From contig CALLAV010000321.1 of assembly GCA_938001995.1 (NCBI GenBank), positions 1-7,284 of the forward strand: 7,284 nucleotides of DNA, in the 5' to 3' direction. This stretch comes from an uncultured Amylibacter sp. Its GTDB lineage: Bacteria; Pseudomonadota; Alphaproteobacteria; Rhodobacterales; Rhodobacteraceae. The notes below the pieces were generated by a model, which was given only the letters and a program-made list of their open reading frames with translations, did not search any database and had not been told where the DNA came from. A program made the position numbers and the translations under genes. Positions 6,481-7,284 of the stretch are shown one piece after another; the stretch's first letter is position 1, and every line of letters begins with the position of its first letter.

Positions 6481-7284
6481 TTACTCTTTTGATTTTAGGC
6501 CAGAATATGCTGCCAAAGCCCGCTCGCGCCCTTCCTTTAACCCTACAATTCGGCTGGGACGCGGGTCATTTTCAGACAGACGCCAGCTTTTGGGAATGGC
6601 TTTGAAAAAGTCCGCTGTGCGCGAATGCCCGTCCTGATCTTTCCATCCATTTAGATACACGCCACGATATCGCCCTTCCCCATCGAACTTTTCGCCCTGG
6701 GTTTCGGGATTGAACACTCGGAAATATGGCGCGGCATCTGGGCCACAGCCCGCAATCCATTGCCACCCCATGGCATTGGACGCAGGGTCCCAGTCAATCA
6801 GTGTTTCTTCAAACCACTTCATCCCAATCTTCCAATCGGTCAGCAGATGTTTGGTCAGATGCGATCCGACAATCATACGCAAGCGGTTGTGCATCGTGCC
6901 TGTTACATACAATTCGCGCATGGCCGCATCGACCATCGGTTCGCCCGTGATGCCGCGCCGCCACGCTTCGGCGTCGTCGCTTTCACCGCGCCACTTGAAC
7001 GCGTCCCACTCCTCGCGCCAGTTGCGCGTGGTGATTTGCGGCGTGTGATAGATCAGATGATAGGCAAACTCGCGCCATACCAATTCTTTGCAGAAATGTT
7101 CCGCGCCTTTTGCCCCTTCGGCCATGGCCTGCTGACCTGCGTGCCAAATCCGACGCGGGGCAATTTCACCGTAGGTCAGGTTTTCGGACAGGCGCGATGT
7201 GGCCTCGATGCTGGGGAAATCCCGCTCTTCTTTATAGCGCCCTACGGCACTGTTGATGAACCCCATCAGTCGGGCTTCGGCGTC
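6481..7284 (-). CDS. phrA: Deoxyribodipyrimidine photolyase (class I), C-terminal 267 residues
   Basis: This FAD enzyme uses blue/near-UV light to split cyclobutane pyrimidine dimers in DNA. The frame stays open to the window edge (DAEARL precedes the Met at 7266), so that Met is internal and the antenna domain lies beyond the window. In visible numbering: FAD-contact TSRLS (29-33), ELVWREF (67-73), GEPMVDAAMREL (114-125), HNRLRM (132-137), DWKIGMKWF (150-158), MGWQWIAGCGPDAAPYF (172-188) and FNPETQGEKF (191-200). The electron-transfer Trp triad of E. coli photolyase (W306, W359, W382) aligns by eye with W98, W151 and W174. The CPD-contacting W277/W384 align with W70/W176. All are retained, which favours active photolyase over a cryptochrome. 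R. sphaeroides phrA is induced by singlet oxygen through RpoE. It is the first visible gene of the minus-strand run, and the promoter is outside. Confidence 0.94.
   Translation of the reverse strand, partial: DAEARLMGFINSAVGRYKEERDFPSIEATSRLSENLTYGEIAPRRIWHAGQQAMAEGAKGAEHFCKELVWREFAYHLIYHTPQITTRNWREEWDAFKWRGESDDAEAWRRGITGEPMVDAAMRELYVTGTMHNRLRMIVGSHLTKHLLTDWKIGMKWFEETLIDWDPASNAMGWQWIAGCGPDAAPYFRVFNPETQGEKFDGEGRYRGVYLNGWKDQDGHSRTADFFKAIPKSWRLSENDPRPSRIVGLKEGRERALAAYSGLKSKE

Noticed and set aside
7264..7266. ATG at 7266 as start of a short photolyase
   Set aside because: The frame is open to the window edge and the visible part begins inside the FAD-binding domain, so the gene is cut by the window rather than truncated.

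Overview
The window looks like chromosomal DNA of an alphaproteobacterium of the order Rhodobacterales (Rhodobacter/Roseobacter group). The basis is the gene set and order: a class I photolyase, a Cfa-type lipid methyltransferase, TrgA, TrgB and the 'trg-type' cysteine synthase, all in one direction. In Rhodobacter sphaeroides, trgAB and cysK are known as a tellurite-resistance locus. From memory, its phrA and cfaA genes are neighbours controlled by the singlet-oxygen sigma factor RpoE. The DNA is moderately GC-rich and has no IS element, tRNA, rRNA, CRISPR array or phage gene that I can see.

Layout, right to left (the direction of transcription, minus strand): photolyase phr (6481-7284, 5' end outside the window); a 76-bp gap with a hairpin and a candidate promoter; cfa-like methyltransferase (5193-6404); 25 bp; trgA (4727-5167); 4 bp; trgB (3676-4722, probable TTG start); 53 bp with a candidate promoter; cysK (2588-3622); 41 bp with a candidate extended -10 promoter; and a large DUF3772/MscS mechanosensitive channel (84-2546). 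At the far left, the last codons of a plus-strand gene (1-87) converge on the channel gene. The two stop codons overlap inside the loop of a short hairpin. No gene-free stretch exceeds 76 bp.

Taken together, the genes read as an envelope and oxidative-stress module: photorepair of DNA, modification of unsaturated membrane lipids, a small membrane protein, a Nudix hydrolase, cysteine synthesis (thiols, tellurite/ROS tolerance) and osmotic release. This functional reading is inference from family knowledge and gene order. The locus is not new as a whole. The points most worth a second look are the lipid methyltransferase, which lacks the His ligand of the bicarbonate base; the degenerate N-terminal domain and non-ATG start of TrgB; and the fungal-like signature of the cysteine synthase. 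I found no evidence of an undescribed defence or mobile system.
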